From Sisyra terminalis (taxonomy: Eukaryota > Arthropoda > Insecta > Neuroptera > Sisyridae): a stretch of 64,000 nt of DNA. The notes below the pieces were generated by a model, which was not told the origin of the DNA, did no database searches, and saw nothing but the letters and a program-made list of their open reading frames with translations. This document shows, in pieces, positions 37,298-48,940 of the stretch. The stretch is taken from the NCBI GenBank assembly GCA_958496175.1, contig OY292274.1, positions 50,416,630 to 50,480,629 on the forward strand, given 5' to 3'. How positions within the stretch are numbered: position 1 is the stretch's first letter; the number at the start of each line of letters is the position of its first letter. The position numbers and the translations under genes are program-made.

Positions 37298-37360
37298 GGC
37301 GAGTGCGATTTGATACGCTACATTGGAAATGGTAATGACTGGGAACGCAACCATGCGGAA
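37298..37360 (-). other. Candidate 63-bp internal exon, unidentified
   Basis: On the minus strand, acattttcgccag (acceptor) is followed by 63 bases starting TTCCGCATGGTTGCGTTCCC and ending CACTCGCC, and then the near-ideal donor GTAAGT. The segment is roughly 50% GC in a background of about 25%. Two of three frames are open: phase 0 gives the hydrophobic FRMVAFPVITISNVAYQIAL, and another gives PHGCVPSHYHFQC. The plus strand is closed in all frames. The length is a multiple of three, so skipping would keep frame. I recognise neither peptide. No partner exon was found in the window, which would make this an exon between long introns. Confidence 0.35.
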
Positions 37361-39754
37361 CTGGCGAAAATGTATTATTTTATTTAAAGCATTATTGCTA
37401 CAAATGTTGCAAGCCCTTACAAAGTAAAAAGATTTAACGAGATATGATGTCCATTGAGAATTTTATTTTGTATCACATAACTTTAGTATCGTTTTTACAT
37501 GACTGTAAATAAAAGCTCATCTAACATTACAAAACCTAGAAGGTTTATTCATATCTAATAATTAATTTCATATTTTATCTGGAAAACACTAAGAGTCTTT
37601 ACATAGCCATATATTCCAAATAATCAACAATAATTTTTAACAATTAATAAAAGGCCAACCCAAAACAAAAAGAGACGATAACAGAAAACATTAAGGGTAA
37701 GTATCTTAAAGGGGGATGATTTTTTTTTTTCACTTTTATGAATTGAGTGTATTTACCAACCTAGATTAACTTACTTTTACGGGTTTATAAATTTTTATAT
37801 CTTACATTTTGATGAAATCACTTGTAACTTTCTAAAAGTATTGTTCCATATACTGTTCTCAACGTTATAATAAATATTGACTTTGACACTTTAAAATCGA
37901 TTAAATTTTAACAAGTCTTAATATTCTTTACCAAAAAGAAGAAAAATAAAAGCATATATATTTAAATTATATTACATAAAAAACTTTAATTTTCTGGCGA
38001 TAGTAGCAAATGACACTTTTTTATATGTTGTAAAAGTATTTCCATCTAATTTACATTTGAAAAGCTGACTTACAATAGAATAAATGAGAAAATAAGATTT
38101 TTTTTTCTAAAAAATGTGCACAAGAAAATTTTTCGTTCTGCACCGAACAGATTACCATTCCAAAGAAATATTTTTTCTGGAAAAAGAATTTACATTCGAT
38201 AATAAATAAAGAACTTAAACAATTTTTAAAATTTGCTTATGACAAAGCGTATAAGAACTAAGTAATGCGTATACATTGATAAACTTTTCTTGATGAATAC
38301 TATTATACTAGTTATTAAAACCGAGTCAAAATTAAATAAATTTTAACTTTTATCTGAATTTTTTGTGCTTTGAGTTCCTGAATCCAATTGGGGTCACGTA
38401 ACTTACAGCAAAAGTCACAAAGGGATTGAGTAATTTTGTTATTCCATTAACTTATAAATAGTCTGCTTAGAAACGTAAAATTTGAAATAATTTTGATAAA
38501 AACAAATATTGAGAAATATAAAAGGGAAACCAAAACACAATAGTTTTTGTAAAAAAGCTGCAGAAACATATTTCCCTAAAAAATTTAAAATAATGTGTTG
38601 TTAAGTTTTAATATGAATTGAGTATATTGTAAGGAAAATTGCAAAATTAAAAGCTAAAACTCAATTTGAGAAAAAAGATCTGACAAAATTTAAAATACTT
38701 TATTCATCAGATATTTGTCAGTTTCTTCTTACGTTGCGTGGAGATATGTGAAAGCTTAGGCTTTAAATAGAGGGCAATAAGGATGAATAAATTACAAAAA
38801 ATAACTTTTTTAAAACTTTCAAATTTTCAAACTAATATTACCATTGGTAAGATACATTAACATAAATTTTACTTTTGGTAAAAAATAAGGTAAAATCATT
38901 TTGAACAATAACATTTATCATCATTATTTGATAACAATTCGCTATTTGATCTCTTCGGTTATTTTAATTTTTTGTATATTCGTCTACATATATAATATTA
39001 TTCAACCAAGTATGGAAATATCGAATCTAATCATATAGTATGTTATATACATATTCAACGAACGCATTTGGCGCTAAGGAAATTTGTCGACAATCTTCAA
39101 AGAGCTATCGTTATATTTACTGCCAACATTTCAAGGTTTCGTGTTCGAATACAAATTCCACGAACAATTTTTTTACCTTGAACTTGTAAATTTTGTAAAT
39201 TTATCCAATTTTCATTGCGTATTCAACAACCAAATATCGCCGGATTTCGGTTGAAAAAATAATCGAATATGTCTTATTCTATGATGCTAATTTTCTGATA
39301 TCACTTGTTTATCATCAAAGCTTTACAACATAACCCTGTGATTTATAAATCTAAAACATTACTCTGCTTTACAACCTTTCGCTAAATAATTGATGTTCTT
39401 TTTAATTTAATATGTTCAATGAAGAACATAATCTTACGTGGATAGTTCACTTTTGCAAGCAGAGCAAGATAAATGCCAGTATGAAAAGTTTTCAAAGCTT
39501 TTGCTTTCGTATTAGTAATTACTCATGTTTTTAATAATATTTATTTATAAGGATCACTTTCCTGACCTTTTAAAATCAGAATACCAGTTAACCGAAATAC
39601 AAACATAGTTTGTTATAAGTTTTATTGTGATAAGAACGTAATAAATAAAAACTTTCAATAATCAATAGATGAAAATCTTACTAAGTACTACTGCTCGAAT
39701 TTTGAACTGAACTGTTGTTGAACTTCTATTTTCTTCATTTTTAAGCCAGCATTT
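37361..39754. other. AT-rich non-coding stretch
   Basis: No gene recognised. A weak tRNA-like B-box word (TGTTCGAAT) occurs near 39,141 with no matching A box or cloverleaf, so no RNA gene is called. Confidence 0.5.
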
Positions 39755-39785
39755 TTTTCTTACCTGAAAAGAAATAAAAAATATA
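39755..39785 (-). promoter_or_regulatory. Candidate recursive (zero-length exon) splice site
   Basis: Minus-strand sequence attttttatttcttttcag is followed at once by GTAAGAAAAA, with the junction between 39,764 and 39,763. A strong polypyrimidine tract and CAG joined directly to GTAAG is the form of ratchet points in very long insect introns. It lies on the same strand as, and upstream of, the possible exon at 37,298-37,360. It could easily be chance in T-rich DNA. Confidence 0.25.
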
Positions 39786-40169
39786 TTAACAAATATTTTT
39801 AATGGAAATTAAATAAATAAAGCAATTTTATCTTTACAGAATAGAAATCTGGAAAACCTGATTTTGTACTTAGTTCAATAAAAATATTTATTTCGTTAAA
39901 TTTCGATATAAAATATGAATTATTATCATGAAATGAATAATTCAAATATTTATTTTGTCAGTGGAGAAATTAACATACGGTTTTTTTAATTTTATCTTTT
40001 CATTCTATGCTACAAAAAAGCTTTATTGACAATTTAATTGTTAAGCTAATTGACAATCAATTTTAATTCTTTATAGATAAAAAGCACTCTTAATTTTCGA
40101 AATTACAATAAAAAAAATATTAAAAAATCATAAATTATTACAACTAATGCTTCACTTACAAATAAAAAG
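39786..40169. other. AT-rich non-coding stretch
   Basis: Nothing recognised. Confidence 0.5.
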
Positions 40170-40388
40170 TACATAGGGGATATGGCCCCGGGCGACATAT
40201 AAAATGGGACGGCATTTTGATAATTCTATAAAAGATTTTGTTTTGAGAAAAACACAGAAAACATTTTTTAAAAGTTAGAGAATTTAAAGGTATATGACTT
40301 TTTATCAATTTCCTTGACAAATGACGAAAATAGGAAGCGGCGAATTTCGGATTAGCCTCGGGCAGCAAAATCGCACACTACGCCACTG
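40170..40388 (-). mobile_element. Possible DNA-transposon end (CAGTGGCGTAG terminus)
   Basis: Read on the minus strand from 40,388 the segment starts CAGTGGCGTAGTGTGCGATT and goes on with TTGCTGCCCGAGGC, GCCGCTTCC, and near 40,190 GCCCGGGGCCATATCCCC. CAGTGGCGTAG followed by GCCGCCC/GGGGC blocks is a familiar look for arthropod non-autonomous DNA transposons. The opposite end and a target duplication are not visible, so the copy is truncated or diverged. The 70-codon frame across it is a by-product. Confidence 0.4.
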
Positions 40389-43019
40389 ACAGTTATTCCA
40401 TCATAATTCAAGCGATAATATATTTCTCTCAACTTCTCAACTAATATTCGTTCTTTAAGTTAGCTAATTTCAATCAAAATTTATGATGTAGGTATAATAT
40501 TTACAACTATATATACATTTCTAAGCCTAAGTTAAAAAATATTAAATTGTTAATGATTTTTATATGTTAGATAAAAATGTCTAGTTATGTCAAAAATAGG
40601 CAAAATGGATGATTCTGTCAAAATCTTTATAGATATTAATAAAGAAATCATACCCTTAATTTAGTAGATTAAAAATGGTAGATTTACCCTATTATTCTTT
40701 GGTGAAAATACCTAAATTTTCTTTGTCCTCCGGATAAAATTTTATCTGGCAGATAAGTGTCACTATTTCAAGGTGTGAAAATACTGATTTGTGATGTAAG
40801 AATTTACATACCATGAAGGTACTACTCGTATAATGCTACAAAAATTGAAATATAAGGAGTGCTTAAAAAGACTCAAAAAAATAAGTTTATTTTTTACTAG
40901 TAGGAAAGAGGTTTCGCCTACAGCTCGCTTCTCACACTAACCGCCTCAACCCTTACTTCCTTTTCTCGCTAAGTCAAATTTTTTCAAAGTAGTTATATTT
41001 TGGCAATTATGTCGATACTTCTATTAATATGTATTTAAATTTAATCCAATTATGCGTCAGTTGAATTTTTCATTGTGCCTCAAATTCGCCATATTGATCA
41101 TATACATTTAAAAGAAAAACAATTGGGCCTACTACATTCCATTCCATTCAATTTTTTATTTTTAATAAGAAAACGAACGCCTTATAGTTCCTCGAAGACA
41201 TCGAGGTCTATCAATTATTCAAATTTAATTCTCTTTGTATCGAATATTTTGTGTTGTCGCAAGAATAAGTCTTACCAGTTTTAAGCCACAAAGCGACAAG
41301 AGATCCGCATATGCTAAATATTTTATGCAAATTTCATGGAATATTTCTACTTAAATTTTATTTGCACGAGTATTGTAAATACAAAATGTGATTCGAAAAT
41401 GATATCGTAATAGCGTCTCTTTACATCAGTTAGAATATGTTTTTGATGAGGTAGTGTTGTCTAATAAGAAGATATGTTTCTGATGCAAAACGCCTACAAA
41501 AGTTAGCTAACTTGACTAAAATGGAACTAGTAGTTGCACCTACATAACAATGTAAGTAACTACGAAGAGATTGAAAAAAATATAACGTACAATCCAATTC
41601 ATATTTAAATACAGTTAAACATAGTAATGCGTTGGTGTAAACTTACTATCAGAATTTCAATCACGTATTATTCAATATAAATTATCATATGTAAAAAACG
41701 TTTGGCTATTTATAAAAGTTTCTTCTTTTAAGATACAAATAAATTCAAAACTCTTTCGGCTCTTCTTCACTTCCTAATATAAACACAAATTACGACAAAA
41801 AATACTCCATTTTTAGTCTGAAAACCCACCAAATTTCTCTTTTCTCATACAATATTAATGTATTATAATTTCAAATCCTTAAATCTTCCAAATGATTTTC
41901 GGTTAAAGAGCCTTGGTTTTTTTTCCTATTTTGCTCATTAATCATTTCATTCATCACTTAAGATCTTAAGTCTTAAACCGAAAAATATAATTTGATTAAA
42001 TTAAAAATTTGACTCTTATGTGTCGTTATTTTTTGTCGTGATAGGAGAGTTTAATTTGGTTGAAACGTGTTACAAAAACCATCGATCATTTGGAACATCA
42101 ACTGGTATTATATGTTTTAATGGATTGGTCAACAGGGTGCGCGTTAATTAAAAATTGAATCAATTTAATAATTGATGAATTTTTGTGGACTTGGAACTAA
42201 GGGTCATTGATTTTTTTTTTTACTTAGAATGTTGGGTTTTAATTAGAACTTCGTTCTGTTGAAATTAAAAAAGTTAACTCTTAACTATCGCTTAAGTTGA
42301 TCAAAGCTATTAGATTATGCTTGGGATGGATATAAATTTAAAAGTCTGAGAGTTAACAAAAGAAAACGTAATTGAAATAAGAAGAATTAATTATATGTTA
42401 CCGAATTCATGATCCTTTAAACACAATAGTTCCTTATTAATTATCCAATAAGATTCAGACTCATTAAAACTTTCTCATTTTTTTTTCCTTTACTTTATGA
42501 GCAGACCTCAAAATTTCGACAATTTTGAAACAATTACATTTTGAACAAGTTAAAATCTATTTTAATTATATCTATGTAAGTTAAAATAAATCGGCAATTT
42601 ATTATCAATAAACTTTCGTCAAAATTATGGAGTAGTACATAGCTTATTGTACGATAAAATCAATATATGAATTTTTAACTAAATTTTGTCCTGTTTTCCT
42701 AGTATTTTTGCTTGTAATTAACTATAATTTTCCTGTTTAAAATTACTCGTAATACAAAATTATGCAAATTACACAACATACTCATTCTAAGTCATTAGTT
42801 ATTAAAAGCTTTAAATAAGCTACACTAGATAAAAAAGAAAGTTATCTAATTTTTACAATAATCTAATTTTAAAAGACAGTAGCCATGAAGTTATTTTAAA
42901 ATTGAACTATTCTTTTTCTATTTCGTTCTCTTTTTATTAGAGCTGTACCCTTTTTAGTACAGCTTAAAAGACCTCCTAAGAAAAAGATAAGTAACTGATT
43001 TTTCGTTGTTATGGAGGCC
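40389..43019. other. AT-rich non-coding stretch
   Basis: No gene recognised. A small GC-richer patch at 40,905-40,975 is unidentified. Confidence 0.5.
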
Positions 43020-43300
43020 TAGCTAATGGTCTTCAGGAATCGAGTTGTTTCATACATATCAATGGTTTTAACTCATTTTGCTATACAGTCTGGATTCATT
43101 CTGTCCACATGGTCATTCCAGTATCTTCGTCTTGAGTTCATCTAGTTCATCTTACTTAGTCATAAGTCCACATATAGTCCATCTTATTCTTCTCTGATAA
43201 AGTTGCTTTGTATTGTTTCTTAGAGTTACGTTCCTGATGATTCTTAGTATCTTCAAAACTATATAATGATTTTTGTTTTCTGCCTTATTACAAAGTTACT
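43020..43300 (-). pseudogene. LINE ORF2 C-terminal relic
   Basis: On the minus strand 43,132-43,073 reads RRYWNDHVDRMNPDCIAK, the RRxWxDHVxRMxxxRxAK block near the end of many insect LINE ORF2 proteins. Upstream, about 43,260-43,140 in another frame, ILRIIRNVTLRNNTKQLY and RRIRWTICGLM resemble the preceding LRRIxGxTxxDRxRNxxIR block. Stops and frameshifts are frequent. It differs in type from the relics at 28 and 48 kb. Confidence 0.65.
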
Positions 43301-46300
43301 TCTCCACATGGTCACGATTTTTTGGTGCTATTCCTAGAAAAGTTATTCGGGTCAGAGTTATCTTTTACTCTTTCCAGCAACCAGAGGACTATCAATTTTT
43401 GGAAAATATTTACAAATATCACTAACAGCCACTGATTATTTTGATATTTTTTGATACACTTTACAACGAACGAACTATGATCTCTCGAGTTGGATCATTA
43501 AAATTATCGTACAATAAAAAGTGTTCTGATGGAATGAAGAATTCGAATTACGTATATAAAATTGTGTATTAAGGGTGCCCAGATCTCTAGTCTTAGGTTC
43601 AAAGATTTAAGTATAAAAAGGAAATTTAATATTTATCGTTGATATCAATCACATAATGTAACATGTTTTGTTTACTACCATCATTGCACGTATCGGAGTT
43701 CAAAATGTATATCAGTGGAAATAGTCTACCATAACACAAAGTGTATGATGTATAATTCATAATAACAAAAAAAGTGATGAAAAGTATCAATAGAAACGTT
43801 ATAAACTGTAAAAGTTGAGAAGTATTATTAGCCGGATAACTTATTGATATAATTTGTGGAATAACATGACGTATTCATGTGATTTCATCATTATAAATTT
43901 CATTTTTTTTTTCTCAAAAAATATAGCGATAGTTGAAAGAAAGACCTTACTTATTTTAACGAATATATTAAGTCTCGTCTTGTATGTTACAATGTTCTTC
44001 AAACAAAAGCTCTTCGTTTCAAAAAGAAAACACAAAAAAATATTTAATTTACGGGAATGACCATACAGTAAGGAACAAAAATATCCAAACTTTACTTAAA
44101 AAACCTCCATCTCTAAAATTGGACATCTATTCCAAGTTGAGTAGAATTTATGATTATTTATATCCCATAATGGTGATTACCGCTTGTATTTTTGACTCGG
44201 AAAATATATTTCATTGTATTAAATAAATATGAGGGTTTATTCAAAGGATTTTCTTATATAAACACGTATATTTTTACGTATGGTAAATAATATTTTATAG
44301 CAACGATAAAATTAAATAAAACCTTTTTTGAAGCGTAAAATTTCCCTCACTTATAATACTGAACTAATAAATATCAACGTTTTTGGTTTGTTTTCTTAAA
44401 GAAACAAGAAAAATGTTCATTGAATTTACAGTAAAGATCTATTTAACAGATATGCACTTCAATGTCTATTAAGTGATTTGATCCAAATTCAACTTTTGTC
44501 ATAATTTTGAATTCACTTCCAATGTATCAATAAGGAAATTAAAAAAAATCATGCACATTAAAACATTATTCGACTAGGAAAAATAATAAAAAAATTAGGT
44601 TACAAGTCCCAACTATCGTTGTTTTCGATTCAAAGAAATATTGAAAGAAAAAAATCTAGTACCATACGACGAAAGAAAAAATAGTCAATATCTTAGGTCA
44701 GAATAAGTCACCAAATGTAGCAAAATTCACTTCTAGTTCTAAGTATTTCATGATTTTACTAGTATTTTTCTAATGTTAGGTAAAATTATGTGCGTTACGT
44801 GCATAAAAGAACATCTGGTGGGTGTTACAGTTGAATTCATACTTTTGTTTAAAGACAGTACCCAAACAGTACGCCAAGTTCAATACAACGACATAATGAG
44901 GAATTAAATAATCTAAAATATAAATCCTGAAATTGTTATCTTTCAAATTTGCTTAGTAAGCATATATATATATATGTAGGTGGCTTTCTCAATTTTCAAT
45001 TCATGGTGGTTGAAGATCTTTACCCTGTCTAACATCAATACGTCCATTCAATCATTCTGAAACTATAGGACTATCAAATTTTTTAAATTATGAGCTTTTC
45101 GTAAGGCTTTTTGTCATATAAAAGCTTGTTAGACTTATTAAACAATCGACGGTATATAACGCTTAAGCAGCAAATACGAACTTCATGCTTGTCTATTTAA
45201 TCTGCGATCATAATTTAGTCATAAATTTCATCAATGGACGTTTGTTTTGAAAAACAGTCGTGATAGGCGTATTCAAATTTTCTTAAGCTCTTGCAAAAGG
45301 TCTTTTCCAAGTATTTTAAACTTGAACTTTTAAACACGCGTTTCATGTTTTATTTCCGTTTTCCATAAGTAACTTTCTAATATTTGACTGAGACATATAA
45401 AAGCGGCGTTATAGAGGAAAAAGTTATTGTAAATTGTGTACTAATCTGTTTTTGACGTGAATATAAATCATGGTACAACAAACGAAGAATTGTCATTTTT
45501 CAAATATTGAATAACTTGCGAGGTTATCGGATTTCTTCTGCGGTGTAAACTTTTATACATAAAATATTAACGTTCCAAAACCAATATATTGTTTAAATTA
45601 TTTTTTATCTATATTTGCATGAACAAATTTTATTTACACTATATTTATGCTTATACTAACAGCTAACGAACACAACAATTCAAGCAATATAACAACTTTC
45701 TGTGTTTTATTAAAAGCAGAAAAATTAAACATTTATTTACCTATTTAATGAAAAGCAGGCAAAAAATAATCAAATCGACAATTGTAAGCACTGGTTTTTA
45801 ACATAGACGAGTAAATACACGGAAATAAAATATTTACAGTCTCCGCTGTCGCTTAGATTAAAAAGTAAAATCTTATTCTTTACATGATTTTAAAAAAAAT
45901 ACATATTTAAAAAGATTTCGTTATAAACTTCAAAGAAAATCCCTGGGCAAATAGATTTAAGTAAAACATAGAACTAAATAAAACTCTCAATTGATCGTTA
46001 GATCTTTTTAAACGAAATCCTCAATATTTATAATTTATACTTTTCTGACTTTCAAATGTTGTTATCTCATATTTATACACCTACTTTATATTTACGTAAA
46101 AATAGGGAAATGTAAACAAGGTGAGCTTTTTTCATTTGGGAAAAACTTTAGAAAATAAAACGAGAATAATCAAGTTAAAAACTTTTATTTATTTAGTCAA
46201 ACGTATAAAAAGATGCTATTTTTAAATCGCTGTTTCTCGGGTCGGCAAACTTAAGCACGTTAGTCAAAAATATCAATCAATAGATGAGAGGAAAAACAGC

Positions 46301-46740
46301 CACTAAACACATTTTGAATTTAACATTTTTTAAAACGATTGTTTTTATTTAATGAATTAATATGTAGATAAATAAAAATATTTGTTCTTTGGGAACAAAG
46401 CGAAATCTCATGTTTTTGTATTCTTTGTTCTTGGTTTATTTTTGCGTTAGTGGCGCTGAATATATTAGGAACTTCTCAAGAAGTACTGCATAAATTAGTG
46501 AGTTTTAATATCAATAAAGTTGGAATTCGTTTTAAATTAATTATCTTATTAGAAAAGCTAAGAATTTTGCGTCTTTACACCTGAAATTGCTTTCTCGCAT
46601 TTAAGTTTAATGGAATTGCATTTTCTAAGGTCTTAATTTTTTCACTTCAATGCATTGCAGTAAATTCCTTCATGAAATAAAACTATCGGTAACTGATGCT
46701 ATTTGGAGCTGTTTTGACGTAATACAGTCAAGGGGAATTA
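43301..46740. other. AT-rich non-coding stretch
   Basis: No gene I can support. Overlapping frames at 43,841-44,226 on both strands have no known domain; the plus frame ending at 44,226 (LDIYSKLSRIYDYLYPIMVI) is the least random-looking. A TATAAAAG word at 45,395 is not backed by other promoter signals. Confidence 0.45.
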
Positions 46741-47620
46741 AATAATCGAGCTGTCAGAGCTAAAGTTGATTACCTGCGATATGTACGATACGAGTACACA
46801 TGGGTTCGAACATGTATGGACGTATAAGTTCGAAAAATGGGTTCAACGATCACTTGAATGATCGACGAGGCTTCAACTTAAAAAGCAAGCGAAATGAAAG
46901 AAAAACAAAACGACAAAAAAAACGCAAAAATAACAGCAGTAGCACGTGTATTATGTATTCAACGTTACCTACATATATGTGTATAATATTTCATCAATGT
47001 GGTAGTCGGTAACGATATGACGTTATGCAAAACGGGTTTAAAAATGAATAATCTTCTCCTTCTTCGTTTCGCAATTCACAAATTGATACCGCAAAGCGAG
47101 ACGACAGGATAATAATTTTCCATCCACACAAGGCTACTGGTATTTTTCGAAACGACCAGAGAACAACGCTTAAGAATTAACGATTGAACGAATGAACGTA
47201 GCGAACGAGACTTGGTTCGTGTGATTATTAAGTACAACGTTTAGCCGAAAGCAATTCCACTCGTTTTCACAATATTAATATACGTGGTAGATATTTTAAT
47301 TGTGCGTCGTTTTTGAAATTTTTAGTTCAACCCACCACCGATAAGGGAGATATATACGAATAAACATTTAACGCATACATATACTACAATAATATTGTAC
47401 GGAAAGTAATCTCATTCGACTGGCGGCAATTCACACTCTTCTCCTGCGATTTGTTGCATCTCAACGACCGGAAAAACCGCCCCAAATTGCATAATGTTGT
47501 TAATATTATTATTAATTATTTATCATATAAACGTGGGCTTGCCTTCAAGCGAGATAAATTATAAACGCCCAGAATGCTATAAATAGACGGTTATTCCCCT
47601 GCACAATATACTAGGATTCA
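46741..47620. promoter_or_regulatory. CpG-rich, higher-complexity block; candidate promoter or regulatory element
   Basis: By hand count there are about 50 CpG dinucleotides between 46,741 and 47,580, three to four per 60 bases and up to seven. Most of the window has zero to two per 60. The block lacks the long A/T runs seen elsewhere. It holds the E-box CACGTG at 46,943-46,948 and a good TATA word TATAAATAG at 47,578-47,586 near its right edge. No convincing open frame or splice pair is present; the 70-codon frame at 46,800-47,012 is unremarkable. It could be a promoter with 5' UTR, an enhancer or a young non-coding insertion. Confidence 0.35.
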
Positions 47621-48039
47621 TATCCACATTAAAGATATTTGTCAAAACTGAGAACTCTTCCTCATTTCGATTTCAGACTAAAAGCGTATTCTATCTAATT
47701 ATGTATTGAATCTTTCCCAAACATGTTTCTTCCTTAAAGTAGTCGATAAAATAGATACTCTTTGTGCACCATCTATTCTATATTATATGCAATGCAAAAG
47801 ATTTTGAGTGACACAAGGAAAATAAAATTTTAATTACAGTTTAGTAAAACACAAAATGCAAAAATGTTCTTAACCACCAAACTGTGGAAGATATAAAAAA
47901 AATAAACAAAATTAATGAGGAATTTTATGACAGTACAATCACCTGACGCTATTACCCCAAATTTGTATTTACTAGAATCGAATCACTTGATTTTTTTCGC
48001 TCAAATCCAATTTCCAGACTCATAATTGTCCCAGTACTA
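47621..48039. other. AT-rich non-coding stretch
   Basis: Nothing recognised. Confidence 0.5.
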
Positions 48040-48500
48040 CTATCTCTTCTTCTTGTTTTTCTTCTGGCTTTTCAACATTGAAGATTGGCAATCGTCATGG
48101 CTATTTTAATTTTTGATACCGCAACGTAGAAGATTCCTCTCATGTTTTTACCGAAATACCAACAAAGGTTGGCCAACCAGGATATCTTCCTTCTTCCCAA
48201 AGCTTTTTTTACTTTAATCCTACTTTACTTGAATGATAAGCTGAATTTGGTATTATTTATTATTATGTATGAAGTAACCGAGTTCAGTAACTCTTTTCTT
48301 TTTACAAAAAATATAATTTTTTGTTAAAGTGTTATGTATAGTTAGTACTTTTTCATTAAGCTCGAGATCTTTCCAAGAAATTTTTAGGGTTCAGTGCAAT
48401 ATCCACATTCCAAAGGTCTTATTTTTTCTTCAGCCTTTGTAAAAAGACTGTTTTTCCATTCTGTCCAAGACAAAAGAGAATTCAAAGCACTTGACCATTA
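48040..48500 (-). pseudogene. LINE ORF2 C-terminal relic with AAG-rich 3' tail
   Basis: On the minus strand, 48,206-48,072 is one open frame of 44 codons: KALGRRKISWLANLCWYFGK, NMRGIFYVAVSKIKIAMTIA, then NLQC and stop. It matches the KRGxGRRRISWLKNLRxWFG...LFRAAVxKIxIAMMIANL end of an insect LINE ORF2 family. Upstream (about 48,420-48,340) FGMWILH*TLKISWKDLELN and EKVL match the FEMWxYRRMLKISWTDxxxNEEVL block. The stretch between is decayed. Downstream, 48,046-48,066 is CTTCTTCTT-type on the plus strand, i.e. the AAG-rich 3' tail expected for this family. It is related to the LINE at 28.11-29.15 kb. The 61-codon plus frame here is a shadow. Confidence 0.85.
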
Positions 48501-48871
48501 CAACTGCATCCGAAGAAAATAGTGTCCCTTCCTTAGTTTTTGGCAGTTTCTTGGCTTCTTAAACATAATGTAACATAAATGTAGTACCAAAAATAAAGCT
48601 TATTGTATAACAAGAAGTTACCCGGACAATCGCTTGAATTTTTTTTGACCAAATTTATTCAAAAATATCCAAATGTAATATATCTGCCCGAATTTAAGAT
48701 ATTTTTTCTTTAAAAACTATTTTTTTCTATTAATTCATTACAAAATTGTGGTATTGAATCTTTAATCGTTATATTAACAATTTTTTTAATTATTTTATTC
48801 ACAGACTATGATTTTTTGTCTTTTGTAAATCATGATTGACGTAATGGTTGAAAATTAACTTCATTATTGTG

Positions 48872-48873
<2 letters not shown>
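48501..48873. other. AT-rich non-coding stretch
   Basis: Nothing recognised apart from possible upstream remains of the neighbouring LINE. Confidence 0.45.

Positions 48874-48937
<64 letters not shown>
48874..48937. repeat. Perfect (TA)32 microsatellite
   Basis: Sixty-four bases of uninterrupted TA, bounded by GCT on the left and CATTAC on the right. Likely polymorphic and able to form cruciforms. It is the longest pure simple repeat in the window. Confidence 0.97.

Positions 48938-48940
<3 letters not shown>

Noticed and set aside
39061..39180. tRNA or SINE suggested by TTCGTGTTCGAAT and a following T run
   Set aside because: No A box at the right distance and no similarity to the SINE family.
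43984..44226. 80-codon plus-strand frame ending IYDYLYPIMVITACIF, faintly like a chemoreceptor segment
   Set aside because: Too short and generic; no conserved receptor motif and no flanking exons.
45390..45440. TATAAAAG promoter near 45,395
   Set aside because: TATA words are frequent in this composition and no start-site or coding context follows.
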